Part shown: in pieces, positions 1 to 11,445 of the stretch
Layout of the letters: every line of letters begins with the position of its first letter
How positions within the stretch are numbered: the first letter of the stretch is position 1
NCBI GenBank assembly: GCA_046306335.1
Contig: JBKDXM010000117.1
Location: 1-64,000 of the forward strand
Length of the DNA: 64,000 bases
Reading direction: 5' to 3'
Origin: UBA2386 sp046306335
GTDB lineage: Bacteria > Planctomycetota > UBA1135 > UBA2386
The notes under the pieces: generated by a model
Told to the model about the DNA's origin: nothing
Databases searched by the model: none
Seen by the model: only the letters and a program-made list of their open reading frames with translations
Program-made: the position numbers and the translations under genes

Positions 1-2
1 AC

Positions 3-176
3 CTGCTGCGGCGCGTGTTTGGCATCGATGTGCTGGTCTGCCCGCAGTGCGCGGGCCCGCGGCGCGTGCTGGCGGCGATCCACGATCCGGCGGCGATCGC
101 ACGGGTGCTCGCGGCGCTCGGGCGGACCGCGGCGGGGGCCGATCCGTCGGGGTGCCGGGCACCGACGGCTGCGTAA
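3..176 (+). pseudogene. IS91-like transposase, C-terminal fragment
   Basis: An open frame enters from the left edge and ends at TAA 174-176, giving about 57 residues. It contains a zinc-ribbon-like CPQC pair after FGIDVL, then RRVLAAIHDP and IARVLAALG. This matches the C-terminal tail of IS91/IS801-type transposases, where a CPxCG motif is followed by RVLAxITDP and a short amphipathic helix. The upstream part of the gene lies outside the window, so whether the element is intact cannot be judged. No terminal repeat was recognised in the following 500 bases. Family assignment rests on the motif pattern only. Confidence 0.6.
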
Positions 177-696
177 GCGGACGCCGTCGACGAAGGTGAC
201 GCTGCGGACTGACGGTGTGGGGCGAAGCCGCGGCCGCTGGGCGGTCGCGGCGCGGGACCGGTGTGCTCGCGCGGCGGGAACGCTGCGGAACGTGCGAGGG
301 ATCGGTGCATTCGGGCGGTCCCGGCCGAGTTGACGAGGGTATGCGTAGGGCGCCGGATTACGGCGGTGCGTCCTGGGTGGTCCGTGGCAGGTTCTGGGAC
401 TTCCTTCGCGCGGCCTTGGCGTTGGTGACGCCGGCCGCGACGGCGACGCTGGCACAAGGGAACTCCGGGGACCGCGGCGCGGCTGCGCGACGACCGGCCG
501 GAACGGCAAGCACCCTCGCAGCCCTCCGGGCTTGCCGGAGCCCGCACCGTGGGCCCATGCAGGCCGGGCGTCGCTTGCGCGCCACAGCATCGCAGGGCCT
601 CGGCGCCGGCAGTTCCAGCCGGCACCGGCCCGGGATTTTCCGGAACCGGTGTGAAACGGCGCATGGCCGTTCCGCTCCTGCTGGACAGGCAATCCC
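177..696. other. 520-bp gap without a recognised gene
   Basis: Open frames here have no recognisable motif and poor codon pattern. A 6-bp hairpin with loop GCTTG lies at 524-540. An AGG located 7 bases upstream of the ATG at 697 is a usable ribosome site for the next gene. No clear promoter was recognised. Confidence 0.4.
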
Positions 697-3600
697 ATGC
701 ACATCCCCCGGATCGTCCGTTCGTCCCTGTTCCTGCTCGCCGCGGCCCTGCCGGCGCAGCAGCTGGTGCGCGACATCGCGCCGCCCAACTCCCAGCGCAA
801 CGGCAACCCCGCCCAGATCGTCGACCTCGGTGGCACCGCGGTGTTCGTCGCGACGACCGCGCACGGCGCCGAGTTGTGGCGCTCCGACGGCACCCTCGCC
901 GGCACCTACCTGCTGAAGGACCTCAACCCGGGTGCCGCCGGCAGTTTCCCGACCCGGCTGACGGTCGCCGGCAATCGCGTGTTCTTCGTCGCCGCCGTGC
1001 CGGGCCTCGGCAACGAGCTGTGGGTCACCGACGGCACTGCACAGGGCACCGTGCTGCTGCGCGACGGCATCGCCGGGGCCAGCAGCGGTGCGCCGAGCGA
1101 ACTGGTCGGCTTCGGCGGGTTCGTCTACTTCACGACCTACGACGCCCTCCGCGGCAACGAGCTGTGGCGCAGCGACGGCACGCCCGCCGGCACGGCGCTA
1201 TGGCTGGAGATCGTGCCCGGCCTCAACGGCTCGAACCCCGGCAGCTTCGTGGCGGGCACGTCGGCGTTCTGGTTCACCGCCTCTGGTGCTGGAGTCGGCA
1301 ACGAACTGTGGCGCAGCGACGGCACCCTCGCCGGCACGGGGATGGTTCGCGACCTCGCGCCCGGCGCCGTCAGCAGCTCCCCGCAGACGCTGACGCCGGC
1401 GGGCAACGGCGTCTACTTCACCGCGAACTCGGGCGGCCTCGGCTTCGAACTGCACTACAGCGACGGCACCTTCGCCGGCACGCAGCTGGTGCGCGAACTG
1501 GTGCCCGGTTCGGCGGGCATCACGCTGCAAGAAGCGCGGCCGTTCGGCAATCGGCTGCTGTTCGCGTGCGACGAGCAGGCCGGCTTCGGCAACGAGCCGT
1601 GGATCAGCGATGGCACCTTCGCCGGCACGTTCCGCCTGGCCGACCTGGCGCCCGGCTCGGCCGGCTCGTCGCCGACCGACTTCGTCGCGATCACACCGAA
1701 TCGCGCGGTGTTCACTGCCTTCGCGCCAGCGACCGGCTTCGAGCTCTACGTCACCGACGGCACCACGGCGGGCACGCAGCTGCTGTACGAGTTCTACCCG
1801 GGCACCGCGAGCGGCACTCCCGACCACTTCGTCGCGGCTTTCGGCGGCGTCGTGTTCGGCGCCGCGACCCAGGCCGGCGGCAACGAGCTGTGGTTCACCG
1901 ATGGCACGCTCGCGGGCACCAACCTCGTCGCGGACAGCGTCGCCGGCCCTTCGGGTGCGAGCCCCTCGCAGATCGCCAGCGTCGGCTCGCGCGTGTTCTA
2001 CCGCGGCTTCTCGCTCATCGTCGGCACCGAGCTCTACGTCAGCGACAACACCGCGGCGGGTACCTACGTCGTCGCCGACCTCGCGACGCCGACCGCGGAC
2101 TCGACGCCGCGCGAGATCACGCCGACGAGCACCGGCGTCGTGTTCGGGACCACGGCGACGCAGAACCAGCTGTGGCGCAGCGACGGCACCGCAGCGGGCA
2201 CGTTCGCCATCAACTTCGGCAGCAACTCGAACTACGTCTACGAAGCGGTCGGCTGGAACGGCCTCGCCTACGTCAGCGGCTACTCGGCGACCGCCGGCTA
2301 CGAACTGCTCGTCACCGACGGCACGCAGGCGAACTCGACGGTGATCGACGTGCTCCCCGGCATCAACGGCTCGGATCCGGCGCAGCTGACCGTCGCCAAC
2401 GGGCGGCTGTGGTTCGTCGCGCGGCAGACGGGCACGGGCCTCGAACCGCACGTCACGGACGGTACGCAGGCTGGCACCGTGGCCCTCGGCGACCTCTACC
2501 CCGGCGCCGCCACGTCATCCGCGGCCGGCTTCACGGCCTGTGGCCCGAACCTGGTGGTGTTCGGCGCCGCGGACGCCACCGCCGGCCGCGAGCTGTGGGT
2601 CAGCAACGGCACGGCGGCCGGCACGCAGCGCCTCGTCGACCTCGTGCCCGGCCTCGGTGGCAGTGATCCGGACCAGTTCCTCCGTGCCGGCAACGTCGTC
2701 TACTTCCGCGCCTACCAGCCGAGCGTCGGCTACGAACTGTTCGTCACCGACGGCACGGCGGCGGGCACGCAACTGGTCGCCAACCTCGCGACCGGCGCCG
2801 GCAGCTCGATGCCGCAGCAGCTGGTGCGCCTCGCGAACGGCACGGTGCTGTTCGTCGCCACGGTCACCGGTGCCGGCGCCGAACTGTGCCGCACCGACGG
2901 CACCGCGGCCGGCACCACGATGGTCGCGCAGATCGTTCCCGGCACGCAGGGCGGCTCGATCGAGAACCTGACCGCCGTCGGCAACCTCGCGTTCTTCACC
3001 GCCGACGATGAGGTCCACGGCCGCGAACTGTGGGTCAGCGACGGCCTGACGGTGACGCAGGTGCGCGACATCTACCCCGGGGCGCCGAGCGGTGTGCTCA
3101 GCGGCACGCTGCGCGCGCGCGCCAGCGTCAACGGCGTCGTCTTCGCCGGCAGCGACGGCAACGACGGCCTGCAGATCTGGGTCAGCGACGGCACCGCCGT
3201 CGGCACCACGCAGGTCGGCAAGATCGGCCCGTGGGCCGGCTCCGGCGCCGTGGACATGGGCGACTTCGTCGAGGCCGGTGGCGACACGTGGTTCTGGTGC
3301 GACGACGGCATCACCGGCAAGGAGCCGTGGCGCATCACCATCGCCGGCGTGATCGCCGCGGTGACGACGTTCGGCCTCGGCTGCGGCGGCGCCGGCAACC
3401 TGGTGCCCGCGATCGGAGCGGTCGGCGTGCCGCAGCTCGGCAACGCCGGGTTCGCGATCCGCGTGCAGAACGGTCTGGCCAGCTCGCTCGGCGTGCTCGC
3501 GATCGGCTCCGCGCCGACCCTGCTGCAGATCGGCACCTGCCGCGTGCTGGTGGCGCCGCCGTGGACGACGCTGCCGCCGGTGTTCCTCGACGCTGCCGGC

Positions 3601-3747
3601 GCCGGTGCGGCACCGTTGCCGGTGCCAGCCACGCCGACGCTCGCCGGCGTCTCGCTGCACGGGCAGTACCTCGTGCTCGACCCGGCCGGACAGTTCCTGG
3701 CGTTCGCGTCGCTGAGCAACGCGCTGACGCTGCTGCTCGGCAACTGA
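697..3747 (+). CDS. Exported giant ELWxSDGTxAGT-repeat protein
   Basis: This 1016-residue protein starts with a signal peptide (MHIPRIVRSSLFLLAAALPA, then Q). About 17 tandem repeats of roughly 45-50 residues follow, each with a core such as ELWRSDGTLAGT, ELWVTDGTAQGT or ELFVTDGTAAGT and then a D-L-x-PG segment. This ELWxSDGT family is common in planctomycete and myxobacterial exported proteins. A beta-propeller or beta-solenoid fold is my inference. The last 150 residues lack the repeat, are rich in Gly/Ala/Leu, and resemble the conserved tail of other secreted proteins of such genomes, so they may be a sorting or surface domain. An AGG 7 bases upstream supports the ATG. The gene runs convergent to the kinase gene, with only 8 bases between the stops. 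Ligand and role are unknown. Confidence 0.9.
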   Translation: MHIPRIVRSSLFLLAAALPAQQLVRDIAPPNSQRNGNPAQIVDLGGTAVFVATTAHGAELWRSDGTLAGTYLLKDLNPGAAGSFPTRLTVAGNRVFFVAAVPGLGNELWVTDGTAQGTVLLRDGIAGASSGAPSELVGFGGFVYFTTYDALRGNELWRSDGTPAGTALWLEIVPGLNGSNPGSFVAGTSAFWFTASGAGVGNELWRSDGTLAGTGMVRDLAPGAVSSSPQTLTPAGNGVYFTANSGGLGFELHYSDGTFAGTQLVRELVPGSAGITLQEARPFGNRLLFACDEQAGFGNEPWISDGTFAGTFRLADLAPGSAGSSPTDFVAITPNRAVFTAFAPATGFELYVTDGTTAGTQLLYEFYPGTASGTPDHFVAAFGGVVFGAATQAGGNELWFTDGTLAGTNLVADSVAGPSGASPSQIASVGSRVFYRGFSLIVGTELYVSDNTAAGTYVVADLATPTADSTPREITPTSTGVVFGTTATQNQLWRSDGTAAGTFAINFGSNSNYVYEAVGWNGLAYVSGYSATAGYELLVTDGTQANSTVIDVLPGINGSDPAQLTVANGRLWFVARQTGTGLEPHVTDGTQAGTVALGDLYPGAATSSAAGFTACGPNLVVFGAADATAGRELWVSNGTAAGTQRLVDLVPGLGGSDPDQFLRAGNVVYFRAYQPSVGYELFVTDGTAAGTQLVANLATGAGSSMPQQLVRLANGTVLFVATVTGAGAELCRTDGTAAGTTMVAQIVPGTQGGSIENLTAVGNLAFFTADDEVHGRELWVSDGLTVTQVRDIYPGAPSGVLSGTLRARASVNGVVFAGSDGNDGLQIWVSDGTAVGTTQVGKIGPWAGSGAVDMGDFVEAGGDTWFWCDDGITGKEPWRITIAGVIAAVTTFGLGCGGAGNLVPAIGAVGVPQLGNAGFAIRVQNGLASSLGVLAIGSAPTLLQIGTCRVLVAPPWTTLPPVFLDAAGAGAAPLPVPATPTLAGVSLHGQYLVLDPAGQFLAFASLSNALTLLLGN

Positions 3748-3755
3748 CGCGGGCG

Positions 3756-3759
<4 letters not shown>
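3744..3759. terminator. Hairpin spanning two convergent stop codons
   Basis: CTGACG-CGGG-CGTCAG is a perfect 6-bp inverted repeat (the flanking C/G can extend it) that contains the TGA stops of both the repeat protein (+) and the kinase (-). It could act as a bidirectional termination or RNA-stability element. It has no T-tract, so intrinsic termination is only a suggestion. Confidence 0.35.
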
Positions 3760-6350
<2,591 letters not shown>

Positions 6351-6386
6351 GGGGCTCCGGACGCGGGCGATACTGTGCGTTCCGAC

Positions 6387-6986
6387 ATGAGCGAATCCAG
6401 CCTGCCCCTCGTCACGCGGGCACTTGCCCGAAATCAGGAGGCCGTCGAGCAACTCCTGGTGCAGCACCTGCCGGGGCTGCGGGCATGGCTGCGGCTGCGC
6501 ATGGGGCCAGGACTGCGCGCGCGAGAGACGCCGGACGATCTGGTGCAGTCGGTGGCGCGCGAGGTGCTGCTCGGTCTGGACGCGTTCGAGTGGCGCGGCG
6601 AGTCGGCCTTCCGGCACTGGCTCTACCTGAAGGCGCAGCGCAAGCTGGTCGACAAGGCCCGCTTCGTCGGGGCCGAGCAGCGCACGCCGGCCAAGGAACG
6701 CGATCTCGACGCGCTGGCCAGCGGGGTGGTCGCGGGGCTCGTCGCCGAGTCGCCGAGCCACGCCGCGATCGGCGCCGAGGACGTGCAACGCATCGAGGCC
6801 GCGTTCGCCGAGCTGCCGGGCGACTGGCAGGAGGCGGTCAGCCTCCACAAGCTGTGTGGCATGGCCGTGCCCGAGATCGCCGTGCGCATGCAGCGCAGCG
6901 AAGGCGCGGTGCGCAACCTGATCTGGCGCGGCCTGTCCCGGCTGGCGCTGCGCATCGGCGACCTCCGGCGCGCGGACCAGGGCTGA
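6387..6986 (+). CDS. ECF-type RNA polymerase sigma factor
   Basis: This 199-residue protein has an ECF sigma layout. Region 2 includes TPDDLVQSVAREVLLGLDAFEW and a hydrophobic FRHWLYLKAQRKLVDKAR stretch. Region 4 includes AFAELPGDWQEAVSLHKLCGMAVPEIAVRMQRSEGAVRNLIWRGLSRL cut by a helix-turn-helix. It should direct RNA polymerase to a specific promoter set. No anti-sigma gene follows. The divergent neighbour is a Ser/Thr kinase, which suggests control by phosphorylation as proposed for planctomycete kinase-linked ECF groups. With only 36 bases between the divergent starts, the two promoters must overlap each other or the coding regions. Confidence 0.88.
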   Translation: MSESSLPLVTRALARNQEAVEQLLVQHLPGLRAWLRLRMGPGLRARETPDDLVQSVAREVLLGLDAFEWRGESAFRHWLYLKAQRKLVDKARFVGAEQRTPAKERDLDALASGVVAGLVAESPSHAAIGAEDVQRIEAAFAELPGDWQEAVSLHKLCGMAVPEIAVRMQRSEGAVRNLIWRGLSRLALRIGDLRRADQG

Positions 6987-7325
6987 TCCGCAGCGGGCCG
7001 GACGCCTGCCTGCAGGCCGCGGGACCCGGCAGCGTGTGCCCGAACGGCCTCGCCATCGCCGCGGGCGTGGACACGCGCATCGGCAACACCTTCTGATGCG
7101 CGCAGCGGCGGTCCAGGCGGTGTCGATGGTGGCAAGCCCCCGCGTGGTTGCCGTCGTGCGAGGCGCAGCATCCCGCGCGCTCCCGCCGCGGCGGCATTCG
7201 GCGCGAGGCCGCCGACCGGGCGTTTGACCGCGAGGACGCGCGGGCTGCGCAGGATGCGCGCAGCGGCGTCGATTTTGGCCCCGACACATGTGGTTCCGTG
7301 AGCCGCAGCCGCTCACGAGGGTGGC
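6987..7325. other. 339-bp gap; leader of the next gene at its right end
   Basis: No gene recognised. The 5' half holds GC-rich sequence with a 10-base palindrome GCCTGCAGGC. The right end carries a hairpin and ribosome-binding site, listed separately. Confidence 0.4.
7297..7317 (+). promoter_or_regulatory. Leader hairpin touching the ribosome-binding site
   Basis: CGTGAGC (7297-7303) and GCTCACG (7311-7317) pair perfectly around a 7-base loop. The 3' arm runs into GAGG (7317-7320), the likely Shine-Dalgarno of the ATG at 7326. Translation control or mRNA protection is possible; no regulator is indicated. Confidence 0.3.
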
Positions 7326-8207
7326 ATGACCGCCCGCATCGCCCTTTCCCTCGCCGTCCTCGCCGCTGGTACCGCCGCCCAGACCACCGTGTTGCACTGC
7401 GACTTCGAGAATGGCCTGCCGCCGGAACTTGTTCCCGGCTCCGGCGCCGTCACCGGCGTGCAGGGCTTCGCCGGCCTCGGCCCGGCCGGCGGCGCCTTCG
7501 CGATCGAGATCGACGGCAACACGTGCTTCCGCGAGTCGTTCGCCAACGCCCTGCCCAACCAGTTCCAGAGCTACGTGCCGCCGGCCGGCGTGGAGCTGGC
7601 GCGCCGCGTCGACCTCGGCTTCAGCGGCCCGGGCAGCGTCTATACCGACAGCGCCTACAGGCTCGGCGCCGACCCGAGCTTCCTCGCGATCGGCCACACG
7701 AGCTCGACCCTGACCATCGCGATGCGCAGCGAAGGCGGCGGCATCCAGTCGCTCAACGACGAGTCGTGGGCGCTGGACAACCTGACGATCCGCGCGCTGA
7801 ACACGGCGAACCCGGGCACGGTGGTCGCATGCGGCCAGGGCTGCGGCCCGACCCTGTCGGTGTTCGGCTCGCCGCGCATCGGCGCCAGCATGCCTATCCA
7901 CGGCGCCAACCTGCCGGTGGGAGCAGTCGCGGCCGGCTTCGCGATCGGCACGACCGGCCTCGCCAGTCAGCCGCTGTCGCTCGGCAGCCTCGGCGCGCCC
8001 GGGTGCTTCGTGCTGCACGATGCGTCGATCCGCGCCGGCGTGCCGATGCTCGTGCAAGGCACCGCTGCGGACTTCGTCTGGCCGATCCCCTGCCTGCCCG
8101 CTGCCGTCGGCTTGCAGGCCTACCTGCAGGTCTGGGTGGTCGCCCCGAACACGAACGCCCTCAACGTGACGACGACGAACGCCCTGCGCGTGACCTTCGG
8201 CCAGTGA
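7326..8207 (+). CDS. Exported protein of unknown function
   Basis: This 293-residue protein has a signal peptide (MTARIALSLAVLAAGTAAQ). GAGG 5 bases upstream decides the start. The N-terminal half begins with LHCDFENGLPPELVPGSG and reads like a jelly-roll or lectin-like sandwich (an F-E-N-G-L-P opening is common in carbohydrate-binding-like secreted proteins), including ALDNLTI near residue 155. The C-terminal half (about 165-293) is Gly/Ala/Leu-rich with GAPGCFVLHD and matches in style the tail of the 697-3747 protein, suggesting a shared C-terminal domain in exported proteins of this organism. I cannot assign a function. Confidence 0.8.
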   Translation: MTARIALSLAVLAAGTAAQTTVLHCDFENGLPPELVPGSGAVTGVQGFAGLGPAGGAFAIEIDGNTCFRESFANALPNQFQSYVPPAGVELARRVDLGFSGPGSVYTDSAYRLGADPSFLAIGHTSSTLTIAMRSEGGGIQSLNDESWALDNLTIRALNTANPGTVVACGQGCGPTLSVFGSPRIGASMPIHGANLPVGAVAAGFAIGTTGLASQPLSLGSLGAPGCFVLHDASIRAGVPMLVQGTAADFVWPIPCLPAAVGLQAYLQVWVVAPNTNALNVTTTNALRVTFGQ

Positions 8208-8419
8208 CGCGGGCGCGTCGCCGCGTCTGGGGGTGTGCTGCGGAAATTGGGCGAACGACGACTTGCCGCGCCGTCGCCGTCGTCGACGCGACCGCGGTCC
8301 CATGCCGCGGTTCCGTCCGCATTCCTTGACGAGGACACCCCGGGTGCTGGCGCCCAGGTCGCCGGGTATCGCGACGTGGCATGCAACCGTGCATCATGTC
8401 GCGCCGACCCGGAGCCGCG

Positions 8420-9520
8420 ATGGAGCCAGACGAGCCAGCACGACGCGACGAAGACCTGCCGCCCGACGCCAGCGATCCCGGCAAGCCGCGTCGCGGCCTC
8501 ACGCCGCCGTCCGGCGCGTCGCACCTCGATGACATCACGGCGCACGTCGAGCGCTGCTTCGGGCCGGTCCGGCGCGTGCTGCACGAGGTCGTTTCCGACC
8601 ACGTGCACGTCGACGTCTTGATCGCCGAGGTCGCCGAGGACCATCCCTACGTCACGCTCGTCACGTCGGGCATGAGCGACCTGCCGATGCCGTCGCAGGA
8701 CGGCGGGCCGACGCGCTGCGAAGTGATGATCCGGCTGATGGCGGATCATCCGCTGTCGCAGGAGGCGTTCGCCGACGAGGCCAACTACTGGCCGATCCGG
8801 CGGCTCAAGATGATCGCACGGATGCCGCACCTGCTGGGCTCCAGCTTCGCCGCGGGCCACACGATCGCGACCAATCCGCCGGAGCCACTGCATCCCGGGT
8901 CGGAGTTCTGCGCGCTCGGGCTGGTCGAGCCGCTCGATCCGGGCGCGCGCACGATCCGCACCAAGGACGGCCTGGAGATCACGCTGCTGCAGGTCGTGCC
9001 GATGTACCGCGAGGAACTGGCGTGGAAGCTGCAGCAACCGGCCATCGGCGCGCTCGCGGAACTCTACGACGCGGAGTCGTTCCGCATCGCCGACGCCGGC
9101 CGCGCCAAGTTGCGCGGGGAAGGCTGGGACCACCTCGTCCGCGACATGTCCACGACGATGGCTCGGGGCCGACGCGCACTGCTGCTCGTCGGCATCGCGC
9201 TCGGCGTCGTCGCCTGCGCGGACCTGGTCGTCACGTTCGTCGCGGCGGAGCGACCTGCCTGGACGCGCTTTGGCCTCGGCGTCTGGCTCGCGAGCAGCGT
9301 CGCGCAGAGCTCGCGGCTCGCGCGCTGGCTCGCGATCGCGCTCTGCGTCGCCGCCGTGGCGATGGGCGCGGTCGTCCTGTGGCAGCGCGGTCTCGCCGAT
9401 CCCCGTCGCCTGACGCTGCTCGCGACGTTGCCGGTCTACGGCGCCTGTGCCGCCGTGCTCGCGTTCCACCCGGGCGTGCGCCTCTGGCTGCGGCACAAGC
9501 CGAAGGCAGGCGACCAGTAG
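8420..9520 (+). CDS. SUFU-domain protein with C-terminal membrane helices
   Basis: This 366-residue protein begins at ATG 8420, chosen over in-frame ATG 8381 and 8396 because GGAG lies 5-6 bases upstream. Residues about 35-225 match the bacterial Suppressor-of-fused (SUFU) domain: HVHVDVLIAEV, YVTLVTSGMSDLPMP, EVMIRLMADHP, a PxRRLKMIARMPHLLGS segment, and ITLLQVVPMYREELAWKL. The last 110 residues form three or four hydrophobic helices (ALLLVGIALGVVACADLVV near 253 and later ones) and end in a basic tail. In bacteria SUFU domains are often immunity proteins next to polymorphic toxins, but no toxin gene is adjacent here. Fusion to a membrane anchor is less usual. The role is unknown. Confidence 0.8.
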   Translation: MEPDEPARRDEDLPPDASDPGKPRRGLTPPSGASHLDDITAHVERCFGPVRRVLHEVVSDHVHVDVLIAEVAEDHPYVTLVTSGMSDLPMPSQDGGPTRCEVMIRLMADHPLSQEAFADEANYWPIRRLKMIARMPHLLGSSFAAGHTIATNPPEPLHPGSEFCALGLVEPLDPGARTIRTKDGLEITLLQVVPMYREELAWKLQQPAIGALAELYDAESFRIADAGRAKLRGEGWDHLVRDMSTTMARGRRALLLVGIALGVVACADLVVTFVAAERPAWTRFGLGVWLASSVAQSSRLARWLAIALCVAAVAMGAVVLWQRGLADPRRLTLLATLPVYGACAAVLAFHPGVRLWLRHKPKAGDQ

Positions 9521-9921
9521 TCTGCCTCACGGCAGGCCGCGTCGCGCGGCGCACGCCTTCGCGTCCGGGAATCCGCGCCCGAGCTTGGGCGAATCGAGCG
9601 ACGCACCTGCAGTCGTCGCCTTCACCCAGAGCGCGCAGCCGTGCAACGGTTCGCCTCGCGGCCCCGGTGCCGCGGAATCCTGGACGAACTGGCGCATCGT
9701 CGGCAGAGTGACGGGTCGGTCTCTGGGTGGTCCAGGGCCGCAGCGGCAACCTCCCGCGTCCCTGCGCGCGTCGGCGACCGCGCGCCGCCGCGCGGAACGG
9801 GACACCCTTGACGAACGGACGAAACGCCGCCCGCGCGGCCGGACCTGCGAACTACCGCGATTGCCCTCCACGCACGTTTCGCGCTCGGCGCGGAACCGCA
9901 CGAACGCCCACGGAAGCAGCC
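9521..9921. other. 401-bp gap without a recognised gene
   Basis: A small hairpin (CTGCC-TCAC-GGCAG) follows the stop of the SUFU gene. A 56-codon minus-strand frame ending near 9527 (MRQFVQDSAAPGPRG...) shows no known motif and I do not call it a gene. No promoter was recognised. Confidence 0.4.
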
Positions 9922-11346
9922 ATGACCGCAACCTGCCCCTCGTTCCTCGCCGCCCTGGCCGCCACCACCGTTGCGGCGCTCGTCGCCGGCTGCGCTTCGT
10001 CCTCGTCGGGGCGCGCGTTGGCGGACGGAGCCGCCGCGTCGCCCACGCCCGCCGAGGCGCGGGCGATCGCGAAGGAGGCCTGGCTGTACGCCTACGCGCC
10101 GCTGCAGGGCTACAAGACGATGTACAACCAGACGCAGAACCGCGACTTCGCCGGCTACGTCGGGGGCTTCGACCGGTTCCGTCACTACGCGCGCCTCAAC
10201 ACGCCCGCCGACACCGACATCGTCACCCCGAACAACGACACGCCGTACTCGTGGGCCTGGCTGGACCTGCGCGCGGAGCCGATGGTCGTGTCGCTCCCCG
10301 CGGTGCCAGCGCCGCGGTACTACGTGAACCAGTGGTTCGATCTCCACACCCACAACTTCGCCTACACGGGTGTGCGCGCCACGGGCCGCGACGCGGGCCA
10401 CTACCTCTTCGCCGGCCCGCGGTGGAACGGCGAAGTGCCAAAGGGAATCACCAAGGTCTTCCGCTCCGAGACCGACTTCGTCGGCACGCTCACGCGCACG
10501 CAGCTGGACGGCCAGGCTGACCTCGCCGCGATGCAGGCCGTGCAGGCGCAGTACACGCTGACGCCGCTGTCGCGGTTCGCCGGCACGCCCGCGCCCGCCC
10601 CGGCGCCCGCGATCGCGTGGCCGCGGTGGGACGAGGAAGCGGCGATGGGCATCGGCTGCATCGGGTACCTCAACTTCCTGCTGCAGTTCATGCCCGTCGT
10701 GGCGTCGGAGCAGGCGATGTTCGCGCGGTTCGCGCGCATCGGGATCGGCGCGGGCAAGCCGTTCGACGCGACGCAGCTCGACCCCGCCATGCGCGCCGCG
10801 ATCGCGGCGGGCATGGCCGAGTCCGCCGAGGAACTCAAGGCGAAGGCGCTCGCGCAGACGTCGTCGAAGGGGTTCTTCGGCACGCGCGAAGAGCTCGGCG
10901 AGGCCTACCAGATCAACCGCTCGATGGGCGCGATGCTCGGGATCTACGGCAACAGCATCGAGGAAGCGGTCTACGCCTCGCAGCAGACGGGACCCGACGG
11001 CAAGGTGCTCGACGGCGCCAAGCACTGGGTGCTCCGCTTCGAGCCGGGCGCGCTGCCGCCCTGCAACGAGTTCTGGTCGATCACGATGTACGGGCTGCCC
11101 GACCGCTTCCTGGTCGAGAATCCGATCCAGCGCTACTCGGTCGGCGACCGCACGGAAGGCCTGCGCAAGGGCGCGGACGGCTCGCTGGAGATCTACATCC
11201 AGCACGACCGCCCGGACGGCGAGCGCGCATCGAACTGGCTGCCCGCGCCGAAGGGACCGTTCTTCTTCGTCGCGCGCTTCTACGGCCCGAGGCCGGAACT
11301 CGTCGCGGGCACGTGGACGTTGCCGGCGCTGCGCCTCGCGGATTGA
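9922..11346 (+). CDS. DUF1254/DUF1214 lipoprotein
   Basis: This 474-residue protein has a lipoprotein signal ending in LVAGC, so it should be lipidated and exported. The mature part starts with EARAIAKEAWLYAYAPLQGYKTMY, the DUF1254 opening. DTDIVTPNNDTPYSWAWLDL and YVNQWFDLHTHNFAYTG follow and are hallmark DUF1254 segments. The C-terminal part, with HWVLRFEPGALPPCNEFWSITMY, DRFLVENPIQRYSVGDR and a closing NWLPAPKGPFFFVARFYGP, is DUF1214. The length suits the two-domain family. Known relatives are secreted proteins of uncertain chemistry. The ATG at 9922 is preceded by GGAAG. It stands alone between gaps, so it is probably monocistronic. Confidence 0.9.
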   Translation: MTATCPSFLAALAATTVAALVAGCASSSSGRALADGAAASPTPAEARAIAKEAWLYAYAPLQGYKTMYNQTQNRDFAGYVGGFDRFRHYARLNTPADTDIVTPNNDTPYSWAWLDLRAEPMVVSLPAVPAPRYYVNQWFDLHTHNFAYTGVRATGRDAGHYLFAGPRWNGEVPKGITKVFRSETDFVGTLTRTQLDGQADLAAMQAVQAQYTLTPLSRFAGTPAPAPAPAIAWPRWDEEAAMGIGCIGYLNFLLQFMPVVASEQAMFARFARIGIGAGKPFDATQLDPAMRAAIAAGMAESAEELKAKALAQTSSKGFFGTREELGEAYQINRSMGAMLGIYGNSIEEAVYASQQTGPDGKVLDGAKHWVLRFEPGALPPCNEFWSITMYGLPDRFLVENPIQRYSVGDRTEGLRKGADGSLEIYIQHDRPDGERASNWLPAPKGPFFFVARFYGPRPELVAGTWTLPALRLAD

Positions 11347-11445
11347 GCAGCCGCAGGCCCGACGGGCGGAAATAGCCGCGGCGCGGCGCGGTGGGTAGCA
11401 TCCGGCGCGTCCTTCGCGCCCAAGTCCCGACCGATGAGGTTGCCG

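Noticed and set aside
602..660. Nested inverted repeats (ACCGG...CCGGT) upstream of 697 as an operator
   Set aside because: In DNA this GC-rich such short repeats occur often; there is no second copy or conserved spacing.
697..3300. Regular repeat spacing that could suggest a CRISPR array or tandem DNA repeat
   Set aside because: The repeats are in frame, diverged at DNA level and encode the ELWxSDGT units, so they are protein repeats.
9527..9931. Minus-strand frame with a possible 56-residue peptide (MRQFVQDSAAPG...)
   Set aside because: No ribosome site, no motif and Arg-rich upstream part; not supportable as a gene.
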